Shown one piece after another: positions 28,202 through 36,196 of a DNA stretch of 64,000 nt. A model generated the notes under the pieces. The model was not told the origin of the DNA. It did no database searches and saw only the letters and a program-made list of their open reading frames with translations. Both the position numbers and the translations under genes were made by a program. The stretch comes from Providencia hangzhouensis (lineage in GTDB: Bacteria > Pseudomonadota > Gammaproteobacteria > Enterobacterales > Enterobacteriaceae): contig NZ_CP135054.1 in NCBI RefSeq assembly GCF_029193595.2, positions 15,376 to 79,375 of the forward strand, given 5' to 3'. How positions within the stretch are numbered: the first letter of the stretch is position 1; every line of letters begins with the position of its first letter.

Positions 28202-28964
28202 GCGTCACCTCATTACTCACCGTTAACCACACGGTTGCGGTCGCACCCGGTAACACCTGTTCGCTATACGGCGAAATCAATACTGCCCTTACCCCCTGCG
28301 CATTAAACAATCGCTCAGTGATCGGTTTAGCGTTGGCCGTGGTATTACGCACCGCCAGTTTGTATACCCGAACTTCGCCGCCATTCCACATTTCATCCGC
28401 AGACACCAGATACCCCGACGGTAATGACAAGGTTGGCGTAACGGTGACAGGTGCTTTAGCAAAACCTTGCGGGACTTCGCCGTTGAGTAATGCTTTATGC
28501 AGTCCAATCAGCATTTGGGGATAAGGCAGAGAACGCTCCCATTGCTTGGCGGCTGGCCGCTTCGCAGGGACTGACGACACCAACTGCAACACGCGACCAT
28601 CCCGTTTTTGCGGAACCGCCACCACGGACACGGTCAAACCGCCTGCGGTACGGACATAAAAGGTAAACGGTTTAGTTTGCGTGGTCATCAACACGACCCC
28701 GCCACTGAGCTGCCCTGTTGCCCCTTTTTGATTGCCATTGATAAACATGCCTTGCGCACTGTCAATCGCGACAATCCGGTCGCCTGGCACCACCAACATA
28801 TTCGGTTCACTGTTACTAAAGGGCACACGCACTTGCGAATCAGGCGAGACAGGAATTTGTACAGGTAAAGTTGCAGCGGGCTCCGCTAAACTGAAGGCAG
28901 AAAAGAGGCCCAAACTCAGGGCCAATAACGCCAGTTGACTTAACTTACTTTTTCTTCTTTTCAT
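28194..28964 (-). CDS. traK: TraK, VirB9-like secretin-type channel protein
   Basis: TraK forms the outer-membrane-side ring with TraV and TraB. I start it at ATG 28964 (MKRRKSKLSQLALLALSLGL), which gives a proper signal peptide and 256 residues (F: 242). GAGG precedes it. The start lies inside the traE end. The strand-rich body with VPFSNSEPNMLVVPGDRIVAI is typical of the family. Confidence 0.94.
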   Translation of the reverse strand: MKRRKSKLSQLALLALSLGLFSAFSLAEPAATLPVQIPVSPDSQVRVPFSNSEPNMLVVPGDRIVAIDSAQGMFINGNQKGATGQLSGGVVLMTTQTKPFTFYVRTAGGLTVSVVAVPQKRDGRVLQLVSSVPAKRPAAKQWERSLPYPQMLIGLHKALLNGEVPQGFAKAPVTVTPTLSLPSGYLVSADEMWNGGEVRVYKLAVRNTTANAKPITERLFNAQGVRAVLISPYSEQVLPGATATVWLTVSNEVTHG

Positions 28965-29517
28965 CGACTTGTACCTCAAAGCCCCCTATTGTCGTGAGCC
29001 CATTTGCGTACTTCAGAGTTAATCGTAATGTCACCCGTTCAGGTAGCGATTTACGGTTGCCAATCCACGTTTGGATATCACCGTGAATATCGACAATGCC
29101 AGAATTGGGATACACATCCATTCCGGACAAATAAAAGGCACTGGTGACATTGTTTTCAATGATTTGTTTCGCTTCTTCAGCCAAAATCTCTTGCATCTGC
29201 GGTCGCTGACTATTATCAAAAAATCGTAATAAGGCTTTGTGATTAGCTTTAACCGATTCTGGTGATACGTTGTAACGCAAGAAAATCAGCGACTGGGCGG
29301 TTTGTTCGAGGTAGTTGGCATCCGCATGCGAACGACTTAAGGTAAACGGGGTTTCAAAGAACTGCGGGATATAGGTCATTTCACGGCTATCAATTAAAGT
29401 GGCAATATTCGACCACGCCAGAATATTCCCTGTAATGCTTCCTCCTAATAAGCAAACTAATATAATGAAAATGAGTGATGTGAATTTGTGGGCAGATTTG
29501 GCTGCGCTCAGTTTCAC
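28945..29517 (-). CDS. traE: TraE, VirB8-like pilus assembly protein
   Basis: TraE is anchored by one N-terminal membrane helix (about residues 13-34) with a periplasmic domain. The length (190; F: 188) and motifs ETPFTLSRSHADANYLEQTAQSL and YPNSGIVDIHGDIQTWIGN are those of the TraE family. It follows traL by 12 bases and overlaps traK. Confidence 0.94.
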   Translation of the reverse strand: MKLSAAKSAHKFTSLIFIILVCLLGGSITGNILAWSNIATLIDSREMTYIPQFFETPFTLSRSHADANYLEQTAQSLIFLRYNVSPESVKANHKALLRFFDNSQRPQMQEILAEEAKQIIENNVTSAFYLSGMDVYPNSGIVDIHGDIQTWIGNRKSLPERVTLRLTLKYANGLTTIGGFEVQVDEKKKK

Positions 29518-29529
29518 CGTGACCTCCTG

Positions 29530-29835
29530 TTATTTTAACCAGAGCCTGAACGCGGAGTCGGGAAGTCGTTTGTACATTCCCTGAAAACAGAAGGAAGGCA
29601 AATACCAGTAACACGCATTAATCAGCCAATCTGTTCCCCTCCCTTTTTTGAAATACCTCAGTGCAAACCAGAGCAAAGCGCCAACGACAACCCCTGCAAT
29701 ATATTGCTTGTCCATGACTCCCCAGCATAATGGGAGAGCAATGGCACAGGTTTCATCGAGCGGTAAGCCGATTGGACGGCTTTGCTCCGTCAGCGTCTGA
29801 GGAAAGATGAATCGCTTAGCGCGCTCTTCTTCCAT
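29530..29835 (-). CDS. traL: TraL, VirB3-like pilus assembly protein
   Basis: The 101-residue product (F: 91) has the family motif FIFPQTLTEQSRPIGLPLDE, two short hydrophobic segments (about 30-40 and 45-60) and a C-terminal YWYLPSFCFQGMYKRLPDS. TraL works at the inner membrane in pilus assembly. It is the first gene after the pilin. Confidence 0.94.
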   Translation of the reverse strand: MEEERAKRFIFPQTLTEQSRPIGLPLDETCAIALPLCWGVMDKQYIAGVVVGALLWFALRYFKKGRGTDWLINACYWYLPSFCFQGMYKRLPDSAFRLWLK

Positions 29836-29867
29836 TACGCTGTTCCTTCAATACCAAATGACGTATC

Positions 29868-30242
29868 TTATGGTGTCACGCCTGGTGCACGGGCACGGAT
29901 AATGGCAAAGATAATACCGGTGATCACAAAGAACACAGGGATTAACACGAATGTCGCCGGGTTGTGATTACGCAGATACATTAAGAAGACCAACACCACT
30001 TCCGCTAACATGAAGTAATAAATCAGTGTTGAATCTTCCCCGAAGCTGGCTTCTGCATCTTCACGCCCCGCGGCCATTAAGTCATCCGCCGCCATTGCCC
30101 CTTTAGAGACTAAAAATGCCATCATCGGCAAACCGATTAAACGGAATAAAGTTTTACCCAGTTTAAAGTTCATCGCATCAATAGCACGTTTAAATAATCC
30201 CTTCTTACGGGCTGGCGTATTTTCGATAGTCAGTTGTGACAT
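29868..30242 (-). CDS. traA: TraA propilin
   Basis: This is the precursor of the conjugative pilin. The 124-residue product has a long 51-residue leader ending VSKGAMA, with cleavage before ADDLMAAG, and two membrane helices (about 75-90 and 98-116 of the precursor). F pilin has the same layout, with mature start AGSSGQDLMASG and internal FGKDSS (here FGEDST). The mature form would be 73 residues. No traQ (the pilin insertion chaperone of F) is recognisable in the window. Confidence 0.95.
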   Translation of the reverse strand: MSQLTIENTPARKKGLFKRAIDAMNFKLGKTLFRLIGLPMMAFLVSKGAMAADDLMAAGREDAEASFGEDSTLIYYFMLAEVVLVFLMYLRNHNPATFVLIPVFFVITGIIFAIIRARAPGVTP

Positions 30243-30384
30243 AGCAATTTCCTTGTTAATAGATGTTTCATTATTTTCAAAATAAACCCTTAAAGAGTAT
30301 TAGATAGTAATTGAGCTTTTAGCTCGCTTTATTCCTTCATTAAACACAAAGAAATAAAGCGTGATAAAAACATGATGAATTGAA

Positions 30385-30396
30385 TGCGCTACCGCC
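30385..30396 (-). promoter_or_regulatory. ops element for RfaH recruitment
   Basis: The minus strand reads GGCGGTAGCGCA, matching the ops core GGCGGTAG plus a pyrimidine. Only the T expected at position 11 is C. It lies in the untranslated leader between traY and traA, just upstream of the long tra operon. RfaH binds this element on paused RNA polymerase. The matching antiterminator gene is 4 kb downstream in the same operon. Confidence 0.8.
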
Positions 30397-30489
30397 CCAG
30401 CCCGACAAATCCATTTTTTAATGGCAAAGTCTTCCCGCTGTCTTTTTATTTAACAGTTTATAAAATCATGAAATTAGAATTTAAATAAT

Positions 30490-30675
30490 TTATTTAGCTA
30501 TGTCCCAGTAACTTCCTGTAATTTCATGTTCATTGTATAGGCTATAGACAAGTCTTAATAATGCTTCGTCTTGTTTAGAGCGACCAGCTGATTTAGCTGA
30601 ATTAGCTAACAATTCATGAATTCTAGAAGAAATAGGGATAGTTAATCTTATCGCCTTAAATTTTTCAGTTGTCAT
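30490..30675 (-). CDS. traY: TraY relaxosome accessory protein
   Basis: The 61-residue product is a single ribbon-helix-helix unit: strand FKAIRLTIPISSRIHELL followed by two helices. TraY binds oriT and the tra promoter, helps TraI nick and stimulates transcription. F TraY is a tandem duplication (131 residues), while shorter single-unit TraYs are known in other F-like plasmids. Position between traJ and traA agrees. Confidence 0.85.
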   Translation of the reverse strand: MTTEKFKAIRLTIPISSRIHELLANSAKSAGRSKQDEALLRLVYSLYNEHEITGSYWDIAK

Positions 30676-30792
30676 TAACGTGAATTCCTAAGTGAAATTT
30701 TAAACACTATATCTAATAAAAAAAATAATGGAATTAGACAACTGCCCCATATTTACAGATTGTTACAAATATGGGGCGTTCGTCCAATTTCA

Positions 30793-31482
30793 TTAGAACA
30801 GATGTATAAAGAAGTCTTTTAATAAATCACGAGGAATATATTTTTTCCATGAATAAACTTCAGCAACATATTTAAAGTTTCCCTCACCTAACAATTCCAT
30901 TTTTCCATATACAGATTTCATTTTATTTTCAACAGTAGTTCTAGAAACATTTAGAAATGATGCTATTTGTCTATATGACATACCAGAAATAAACAACCAT
31001 GCTATTTTCCATTCATCCTCTAATAACTCGTCAGATGGATTAACATTTTTAAACCTTTCCAAAGGAATTTTTTCAATATCTTTATCCTTACAAATTATAT
31101 TAATATCATAAAGACTTAAATTATTTGTAAATAAACTAATAGCTTTTAAAAAAAATAAATCATCATTGAATCTTGAAATTTGAATAAAATAAATAGGAGG
31201 TTCTTTTAATTGACGATTAAGCGAATAAGAAGGAAAAGAAACCACAATGTCCTTTGAGGTTACATCCCCAAAATCACTTTTAAGAAGATTAGAAAAAGAA
31301 GGGTAAAAAATGTTATATAAAAATTGTTCAATACCTGTTAGCTTGAACAGGTTAGAAGCTAAAAAAACAGAGTTTTCGTTTAATATGGCCCATACTTCTT
31401 CATTTTTAAGATGAAAATCAAAAAAATCGATCAAAACCTCTTGTTTTATTACGCTTAGATCAATAGGATCACATGCAGACAT
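30793..31482 (-). CDS. traJ: TraJ activator of the tra operon
   Basis: The 229-residue product, the length of F TraJ, has a variable PAS-like N-terminal part and a LuxR-type helix-turn-helix near the C-terminus (LLEDEWKIAWLFISGMSYRQ, then IASFLNVSRTTVENKMKSVY). TraJ relieves silencing of the tra promoter. AAGGAG lies eight bases before the ATG. Its leader carries the stem-loop and antisense RNA described separately. The gene is very AT-rich. Confidence 0.88.
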   Translation of the reverse strand: MSACDPIDLSVIKQEVLIDFFDFHLKNEEVWAILNENSVFLASNLFKLTGIEQFLYNIFYPSFSNLLKSDFGDVTSKDIVVSFPSYSLNRQLKEPPIYFIQISRFNDDLFFLKAISLFTNNLSLYDINIICKDKDIEKIPLERFKNVNPSDELLEDEWKIAWLFISGMSYRQIASFLNVSRTTVENKMKSVYGKMELLGEGNFKYVAEVYSWKKYIPRDLLKDFFIHLF

Positions 31483-31566
31483 TTAACCATCTCCTTTAGG
31501 CTAGGTTATCTGTTTAGCTCAATAAGGGAGGTCGTAACTCCTTTATTGAGCGATTCATATTTTTTC
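31476..31566 (+). ncRNA. finP: FinP-like antisense RNA against traJ
   Basis: On the strand opposite traJ, TTGTTT and TAGGAT (31441-31469) are 17 bases apart and would start an RNA at the traJ start codon. It ends after a 14-bp stem (GCTCAATAAGGGAG against CTCCTTTATTGAGC, one G-U pair) followed by GATTCATATTTTTT. F FinP (79 nt) has the same arrangement, with stem-loop II as terminator. RNA ends are estimates. No FinO, the chaperone of FinP, was found. Confidence 0.5.
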
Positions 31567-31712
31567 TATATACCAATCATGTTGGCATTGTTAAATAATA
31601 ACTTTAATTAAATAAACAATCAATTATTAATTTTAATTAATGTGATGTTTATTATCAAAATTACATAATAAAATAATATTCTAGAGAAAATAGGTACCAT
31701 ATTGATTTTAAA

Positions 31713-32102
31713 TTAATCTTCTGGGAAGAAATTATTAATTAGCATTTCTGTCTCACGTTTCATCTCAGCTATACCCTCCCTAAAATCATATCGGCTATCT
31801 TCTTTTATTTCATTAATATTAAATAACATCTGAAAAATCATTTGAATACATTGTCGTGTCTTTGTCGAATCTTCTAACATTTGCTTTTTATAAAGCTCCT
31901 CCCATGTCATTCCATTGTCATCTGTTTCATCTGATTTCTTTTTTAAATTCATCGTGACACGAACGCCAATATCCAGCATTTCTGAGCAGACGCTCGACAT
32001 ATTTGCATCTGCATGACTTGCCCCATCAGCCCGTCGTTCATCAACAATCGTTCTAATTGCATCATAAACTTTTTGTGACATATATACGTTTTGTCTTGCC
32101 AT
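31713..32102 (-). CDS. traM: TraM relaxosome protein
   Basis: TraM binds repeated sites at oriT, represses its own gene and links the relaxosome to TraD. The 129-residue product (F: 127) starts MARQNVYMSQKVYDAIRTIV, the N-terminal ribbon-helix-helix of the family, continues with SEMLDIGVRVTMNL and ends NNFFPED, close to the TraD-binding FFPKNDDE end of F TraM. It flanks oriT. Confidence 0.92.
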   Translation of the reverse strand: MARQNVYMSQKVYDAIRTIVDERRADGASHADANMSSVCSEMLDIGVRVTMNLKKKSDETDDNGMTWEELYKKQMLEDSTKTRQCIQMIFQMLFNINEIKEDSRYDFREGIAEMKRETEMLINNFFPED

Positions 32103-32450
32103 TTATTTAACCTATTTATTTGAGTGCTAATTGAGTGCCTATTAAAATCGATAGTATCATATTCTTAGTGCTTTAGAAGTGCTAATCTTAACTTTTTTAA
32201 GCACTCCATTAGTGCTAACATCTAGGCACTAATAGAGCACTGCAATTTTCAACTTATTGTTTTAACTTAATTAGCCACAAGATAGCCACAAAACAGCACT
32301 AACTTAGCCACATCTCAGCACTCTTTTAGCACTTAACATAAAGATTTTTAAAATTTTCACCTATTTATTTTTAATTAACGCCCTGATTTAATGATAAATT
32401 CTAGCAAAATGAAATTTTGCGTGGGGTGTGAGTTCTTTCTTTCAGAGGAG
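32103..32450 (+). other. oriT: Origin of transfer (oriT) with TraM-type repeats and nic
   Basis: TTTGCGTGGGGTGT, ending at 32429, is identical to the TraI recognition core of F, so nic should lie between 32429 and 32430 on this strand. Directly before it, GCAAAAT and ATTTTGC form the inverted repeat found at the same place in F (32404-32420). Between traM and nic lie eleven AGTGCT/AGCACT-type hexamers, mostly 11 bp or a multiple apart, the likely TraM sites. Transfer in this polarity sends 32430 onwards first, so the region to the right is the leading region. Confidence 0.9.
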
Positions 32451-32560
32451 CATATTTATTGCTCCTCCTTTCTTTTGGCTTGCATTTAAATATTGCTTTA
32501 TTTTTTAATTAAAATGGGCGATTCTGAGTTAAGAGAGATTATTATTAAATGGGGTTTTAT

Positions 32561-33007
32561 ATGCGAATAATCTGTATTCTCATTGCGTTATTTTTTTCAC
32601 CGTTTTCATTTTCGTTTGATTGCTATGATAAAGCAGGAAATGATTATCAAATAGACCCTGATTTATTACGCGCGGTTGCCTTTCGTGAAAGCTCATTTCA
32701 ACCAAATGCGATTAACCAAGCTTCACCGACGCGATACGCTATTGGCTTAATGCAAATTCATTCGCAAAACTTTAATGAATTAGCGCAGTATGGCATTACC
32801 GAAAATCAATTAAGGTTAGATCCGTGTATGAATATTTATACTGGCGCGTTTTATCTCGCGAAGTTTATTCGTATACAAGGGGATATCTGGAAAGGCGTAG
32901 GGGCTTATAATGCAGGGTTGAAAAAATCCGAGGCTCAAGAACAAAAAAGAAATCAATACGCGCTTGAGGTCTATCACATTTATCTTAACATTAAAAAAAA
33001 TAACTAA
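32561..33007 (+). CDS. Lytic transglycosylase (P19/gene X type)
   Basis: The 148-residue product starts with a signal peptide (MRIICILIALFFSPFSFS) and is a single SLT domain. The catalytic Glu is in AVAFRESSFQPNAIN, followed by YAIGLMQIH and VGAYNAG. It locally opens the peptidoglycan for the transfer channel. F carries the equivalent orf169 at the same place beside oriT. It is one of the few plus-strand genes and is followed by a strong terminator. Confidence 0.92.
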   Translation: MRIICILIALFFSPFSFSFDCYDKAGNDYQIDPDLLRAVAFRESSFQPNAINQASPTRYAIGLMQIHSQNFNELAQYGITENQLRLDPCMNIYTGAFYLAKFIRIQGDIWKGVGAYNAGLKKSEAQEQKRNQYALEVYHIYLNIKKNN

Positions 33008-33090
33008 ACTTACTCCTTTTACTTTCTATTTTTAACGCTATAATCACGTTTAATATTAAGTAATGCATGTGGCTTAGTATTAAAACGAGA

Positions 33091-33115
33091 AACGCGCCTT
33101 TATGGCGCGTTTTCT
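33091..33115 (+). terminator. Rho-independent terminator after the transglycosylase
   Basis: AACGCGCC and GGCGCGTT form an 8-bp GC-rich stem with a five-base loop followed by TTTCTTT. The A-rich left flank would let it serve the converging gene as well. Confidence 0.85.
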
Positions 33116-33982
33116 TTAATAACTTGTTTTCCTTAGTACGCGATTAATTTCTCCGCCTATACCGTCATTTCCAATAATTTGTTCTCGTCCAATTTTGTAT
33201 AATTTACCTTGATTAAAATTTTCAACGGTCATTAACGCGGTATCAAACTCATAAGACTCGCCATATTTTTCAATCAGTGATTCTATTGCTAATGCTTTTA
33301 TTTCATCACTGTAATGACGATGTGTAAAAACATAATCAGCTCCACCATAAACTACGTTAAAAGGTGATGTATCACTATAATGATAATCAGTATAACTATC
33401 AAAACGCGATGTTTCGTATTTATTGATAATTGATTCGACTTCATCCACTGTTGGGCCATCTGTCCATGATACATGGTAAGTACTGTGATGTTGTTTACGT
33501 ACTGAAAATTTTGTTTTTGGAAAATGTTTTTTTAATTCAGCGCGGATATTTTTACCGACTATTTTAATTTCCTTATCTGAATTAGAGGTTATCTGTGTTA
33601 AGTGCGAATATTCTGTGTTGTTTTTTTGGAATTCGACACCTTGTTTAAATTCATTTTTCTTTCGTTCTTCTTCGGCTTTTTCTGCTTGTTCATGTGCCTC
33701 AGCTTTTTCAATTAATGATTTAATGGTTTCTTGTTCAACCATTTCATCTTCAATTTTCCATTGTATGCCGTGCAAAATACTTTCCGGCAAACGATTAGTT
33801 TTATTCCCATTAAAGAATACGATATCAAATTCAGCATTGCCCCCTGTGACCATAACATTATACATATTCTTTATGCTTTGTGGTTTTTGCTCGCCATGAA
33901 TATTAACAATAACCCCCTTGCCGAGATTATATAAATTAGTATAAACCACTTGACCAACCGATAATAATGTTTGCTGTTCCAT
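33116..33982 (-). CDS. LPD29-domain leading-region protein
   Basis: The 288-residue product has an N-terminal part with VGQVVYTNLYNLGKGVIVNI, a charged coiled coil (about 80-120) and a C-terminal half (VGKNIRAELKKHFPKTKFSV..., VSWTDGPTVDEVESIINKYE, YVFTHRHYS). That half resembles the 'large polyvalent protein associated domain 29' found in plasmid and phage proteins that act on arrival in a new cell. Its exact role is unknown. It lies closest to oriT among the minus-strand leading genes. Confidence 0.75.
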   Translation of the reverse strand: MEQQTLLSVGQVVYTNLYNLGKGVIVNIHGEQKPQSIKNMYNVMVTGGNAEFDIVFFNGNKTNRLPESILHGIQWKIEDEMVEQETIKSLIEKAEAHEQAEKAEEERKKNEFKQGVEFQKNNTEYSHLTQITSNSDKEIKIVGKNIRAELKKHFPKTKFSVRKQHHSTYHVSWTDGPTVDEVESIINKYETSRFDSYTDYHYSDTSPFNVVYGGADYVFTHRHYSDEIKALAIESLIEKYGESYEFDTALMTVENFNQGKLYKIGREQIIGNDGIGGEINRVLRKTSY

Positions 33983-34058
33983 ATTCGTTTACCTTTTTCT
34001 GATTTATTGATTGATGGTGTTTAATGAAGCGCAAGCCTGAGACTTGCGCGGGATAGTG

Positions 34059-34538
34059 TTAATCAATGGCGTTTAATATTTTGGTTTGTGATTCAGGGGA
34101 TAATGTGAAAATAAAATCCCGTAATTGATGAAAATAAGCAGAAATACGCTCACAATCTTCGTGATGCTCTTTTTCATAGGTCACAAATGAAAAATGACTT
34201 AACATCATTAAGGTGACAATAATTCCCGCTTCTTGAGCACTTACATCGTCCATAAATCCATTCGGTGAAGTGAGCATATAGCCTTTTGTCGGTTGCAGAT
34301 AAAAACCACCATTCGACAACGTATAAAAATCCCAATAGCCGCCGTTATAGGCTACGGCGTTCCGAGTCATCCAGTGATAGATTGCATTTTCAAACGCAAT
34401 ACAGTAGCGACCTAATTTTGAAGGTAAAAACGTTAAACGAGCTTGAGCATTCTTCACCTCAATAGCCGTGATGACAATTTCGTCTTTTCCATTTCTTTCG
34501 TTAGATTCTCTCGCTGCAAGGTTTTGTTGTTGAGTCAT
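34059..34538 (-). CDS. ardB: ArdB/KlcA-family antirestriction protein
   Basis: The 159-residue product contains the family signature YNGGYWDFYTLSNGGFYLQP, the SAQEAGIIVTLMML helix and a C-terminal FHQLRDFIF...ILNAID. ArdB/KlcA proteins protect incoming DNA from type I restriction without mimicking DNA. ATG 34538 has AAAGGAGG upstream. An extra N-terminal piece (QQNLAARESNERNGKD) is not part of ArdB and is nearly the same as the start of the gene at 40928. A long structured non-coding segment lies immediately upstream, also shared. Confidence 0.9.
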   Translation of the reverse strand: MTQQQNLAARESNERNGKDEIVITAIEVKNAQARLTFLPSKLGRYCIAFENAIYHWMTRNAVAYNGGYWDFYTLSNGGFYLQPTKGYMLTSPNGFMDDVSAQEAGIIVTLMMLSHFSFVTYEKEHHEDCERISAYFHQLRDFIFTLSPESQTKILNAID

Positions 34539-34990
34539 TTTAGTGCCTCCTTTTGGGTTAATGATTTCTTTCGTCGAGTTCCTGCGCTGCAAAGGGCGTG
34601 CATAGAGGAAATGAGGAAGGAAGCAAGGGCGGAGGCAAAATTGTTGGAAAGCGCAGCGACAAGAATTTTGCTGGAGTGCACTTTACCCTTGCTGGATGAC
34701 GAATTGAGTCTATGTTTAAGCCCGAGCGGAGGGGCTTGGCGAAAGATTAACAGCACAGTGGCTGAAAATGACGCAACTCGACTTGCGGCGAGAGAATCGA
34801 ACCGCAAGGCGTCCTTTGAGCTTAACAACGTTAAGCGGTTAATCAGGGGCTGCTCCCGCAGGGAGCTTGCATCCCTGCCCTTTGCGCCACGCGTCAGCGT
34901 AAAAAGGCGCAGGGGTTGGTGTTGTCGGATTGAGCCTGGCTCGATGCCAGGATTAAGCCGATGCGCAAAAAAGGGGAATAAATCCCCTTG
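34539..34990 (-). promoter_or_regulatory. Candidate single-strand promoter (Frpo-like), copy 1
   Basis: This GC-richer, gene-free segment is closely similar to 41219-41790. Shared blocks include TTTCGTCGAGTTCCT, GCAAAATTGTTGGAAAGCGC, ACAAGAATTTTG and CCCTTTGCGCCACG, and both end with GCCTGGCTC-ATGCCAG hairpins. Both copies stand immediately upstream of leftward genes in the leading region. F has such an element (Frpo), a folded single strand recognised by host RNA polymerase so that leading genes are expressed during entry. Function here is inferred from position, repetition and secondary structure. Confidence 0.55.
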
Positions 34991-35002
34991 AAATAACGTG
35001 AA

Positions 35003-35812
35003 TTAGGCGGTTAAAAAGGATTTAAAGCGGAATGAATTTAACATTAACATCGGGGTATATAGCGTTTGACGAACGTCCAGCGTTAAACTGTTACCAATAT
35101 TCACAATCGCAGGTATTCCCAATAATGCCAGTTGGACGTAGCACATTCGGGCAGCAACCTCATCAATATCGGTACACACTGCAATCATTTGTGTTTGCGG
35201 ATTAAAACCTTGCTGTAACACAGAATTAGCACAGGCAATCACCATTCCACCTGCGCCACACGTAGGCTCGCACACACTGATATAGCCATTTTGTTCAATT
35301 ATCGCCCCACAATCCCCGATGATGAGATCACTCATGAGCTGGCTAACGTGAAATGGGGTGAAAAATTGCCCCCATGCCCCTTCGCCTAATTCAAGTGACA
35401 TAAACACCGAGCCTAAAAAATCGGTGGCTTGTTGGTCTAAGCCGTTAACACAAAGGGCTAATAGTTTCGCAAACGCATCCAAATCCGCTCTTTCATAACG
35501 CGCAATCACGTTAAAGTAAGTTTGTTCCAATTCAGGGCACTGTTTCACGCTGTTTTCTAATGAAATCGCAGTAACATGAATAAAATCGCGAAACACCTCT
35601 ACACGACTGTGATAACGTGCCGTTTGATTAAATAATTGAATAAATTCCTTGTGAAAATCGCGCTTTGATTTGGCGTTAACTGTGGTTAGATTTACTTTCT
35701 CGACTGTTTTATCTGTCTTTGTGTCTATCTTACTGGGCGAACCTGAGATAATAGGATTGGCTACTTTCACGGGTTGGCTTAAATCCACATCAAAAAAACT
35801 CAATTGTGACAT
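35003..35812 (-). CDS. N-6 DNA methylase-like protein, probably without catalytic motif
   Basis: The 269-residue product starts MSQLSFFDVDLSQPVKV behind GGAG. Residues about 130-200 match the N-terminal half of type I-style HsdM methylases (LGEGAWGQFFTPFHVSQLMS, then motif I CEPTCGAGGMVIACA and the acidic ICTDID-like AVCTDIDEVAARM). The expected catalytic motif IV (N/D-P-P-Y/F) is not visible: the protein ends soon after GNSLTLDV. It may bind SAM or DNA without methylating. Related proteins occur in the leading regions of F-like plasmids. Confidence 0.75.
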   Translation of the reverse strand: MSQLSFFDVDLSQPVKVANPIISGSPSKIDTKTDKTVEKVNLTTVNAKSKRDFHKEFIQLFNQTARYHSRVEVFRDFIHVTAISLENSVKQCPELEQTYFNVIARYERADLDAFAKLLALCVNGLDQQATDFLGSVFMSLELGEGAWGQFFTPFHVSQLMSDLIIGDCGAIIEQNGYISVCEPTCGAGGMVIACANSVLQQGFNPQTQMIAVCTDIDEVAARMCYVQLALLGIPAIVNIGNSLTLDVRQTLYTPMLMLNSFRFKSFLTA

Positions 35813-35864
35813 ATCGACGCTCCAGAACTGCCCCTGAAACAAAAAACAGGGGCAGTGAGTTAAC

Positions 35865-36107
35865 TTAAATCCACGATTTACGCAGTTCTAAACAGCGCAA
35901 GAGTTGCCCCAAACACTGGTTATTCATTGCAGGAATGCGAACGGGCTTTTTGCGTTTAAGTTGTTTGTCGATATGCCGCGCCATTGCCCGATAGGTCGGT
36001 TCAATATCACGAATCGCGATATCGTGACGCACGACCCGACGTTTTGACACGGTGGGTATTTGGGGCTTTACAGGGTTGGCAGCGTATGCCATGATATTTG
36101 CGTTCAT
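35865..36107 (-). CDS. Small basic leading-region protein
   Basis: The 80-residue product is strongly basic (SKRRVVRHDIAIRDIE, DKQLKRKKPVRIP), which suggests nucleic-acid binding. AGGAG precedes the ATG by seven bases. It is followed 52 bases later by the methylase-like gene in the same direction. I do not recognise a family. Confidence 0.6.
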   Translation of the reverse strand: MNANIMAYAANPVKPQIPTVSKRRVVRHDIAIRDIEPTYRAMARHIDKQLKRKKPVRIPAMNNQCLGQLLRCLELRKSWI

Positions 36108-36196
36108 AGGAGCTACTCCTTTGAGTGAGTTGATGCCTTGAGTTCCTCGCTAAAGTCATTCAAGGCACGGATTAAGCAGGCGAAAGCCTGCTTTTT

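Noticed and set aside
29336..29350. A further CGCATGCG core inside traE
   Set aside because: Only the central eight bases match; the flanks of the 16-bp partition palindrome are absent.
34780..34830. tRNA-like GGTTCGATTCTC on the minus strand in the first promoter-like repeat
   Set aside because: No cloverleaf or acceptor stem can be formed, and the second repeat copy does not preserve it.
34443..34991. 182-codon plus-strand frame over the ardB leader
   Set aside because: It runs antisense through the ardB start and the structured repeat, with no family resemblance and no counterpart of equal length in the second copy.
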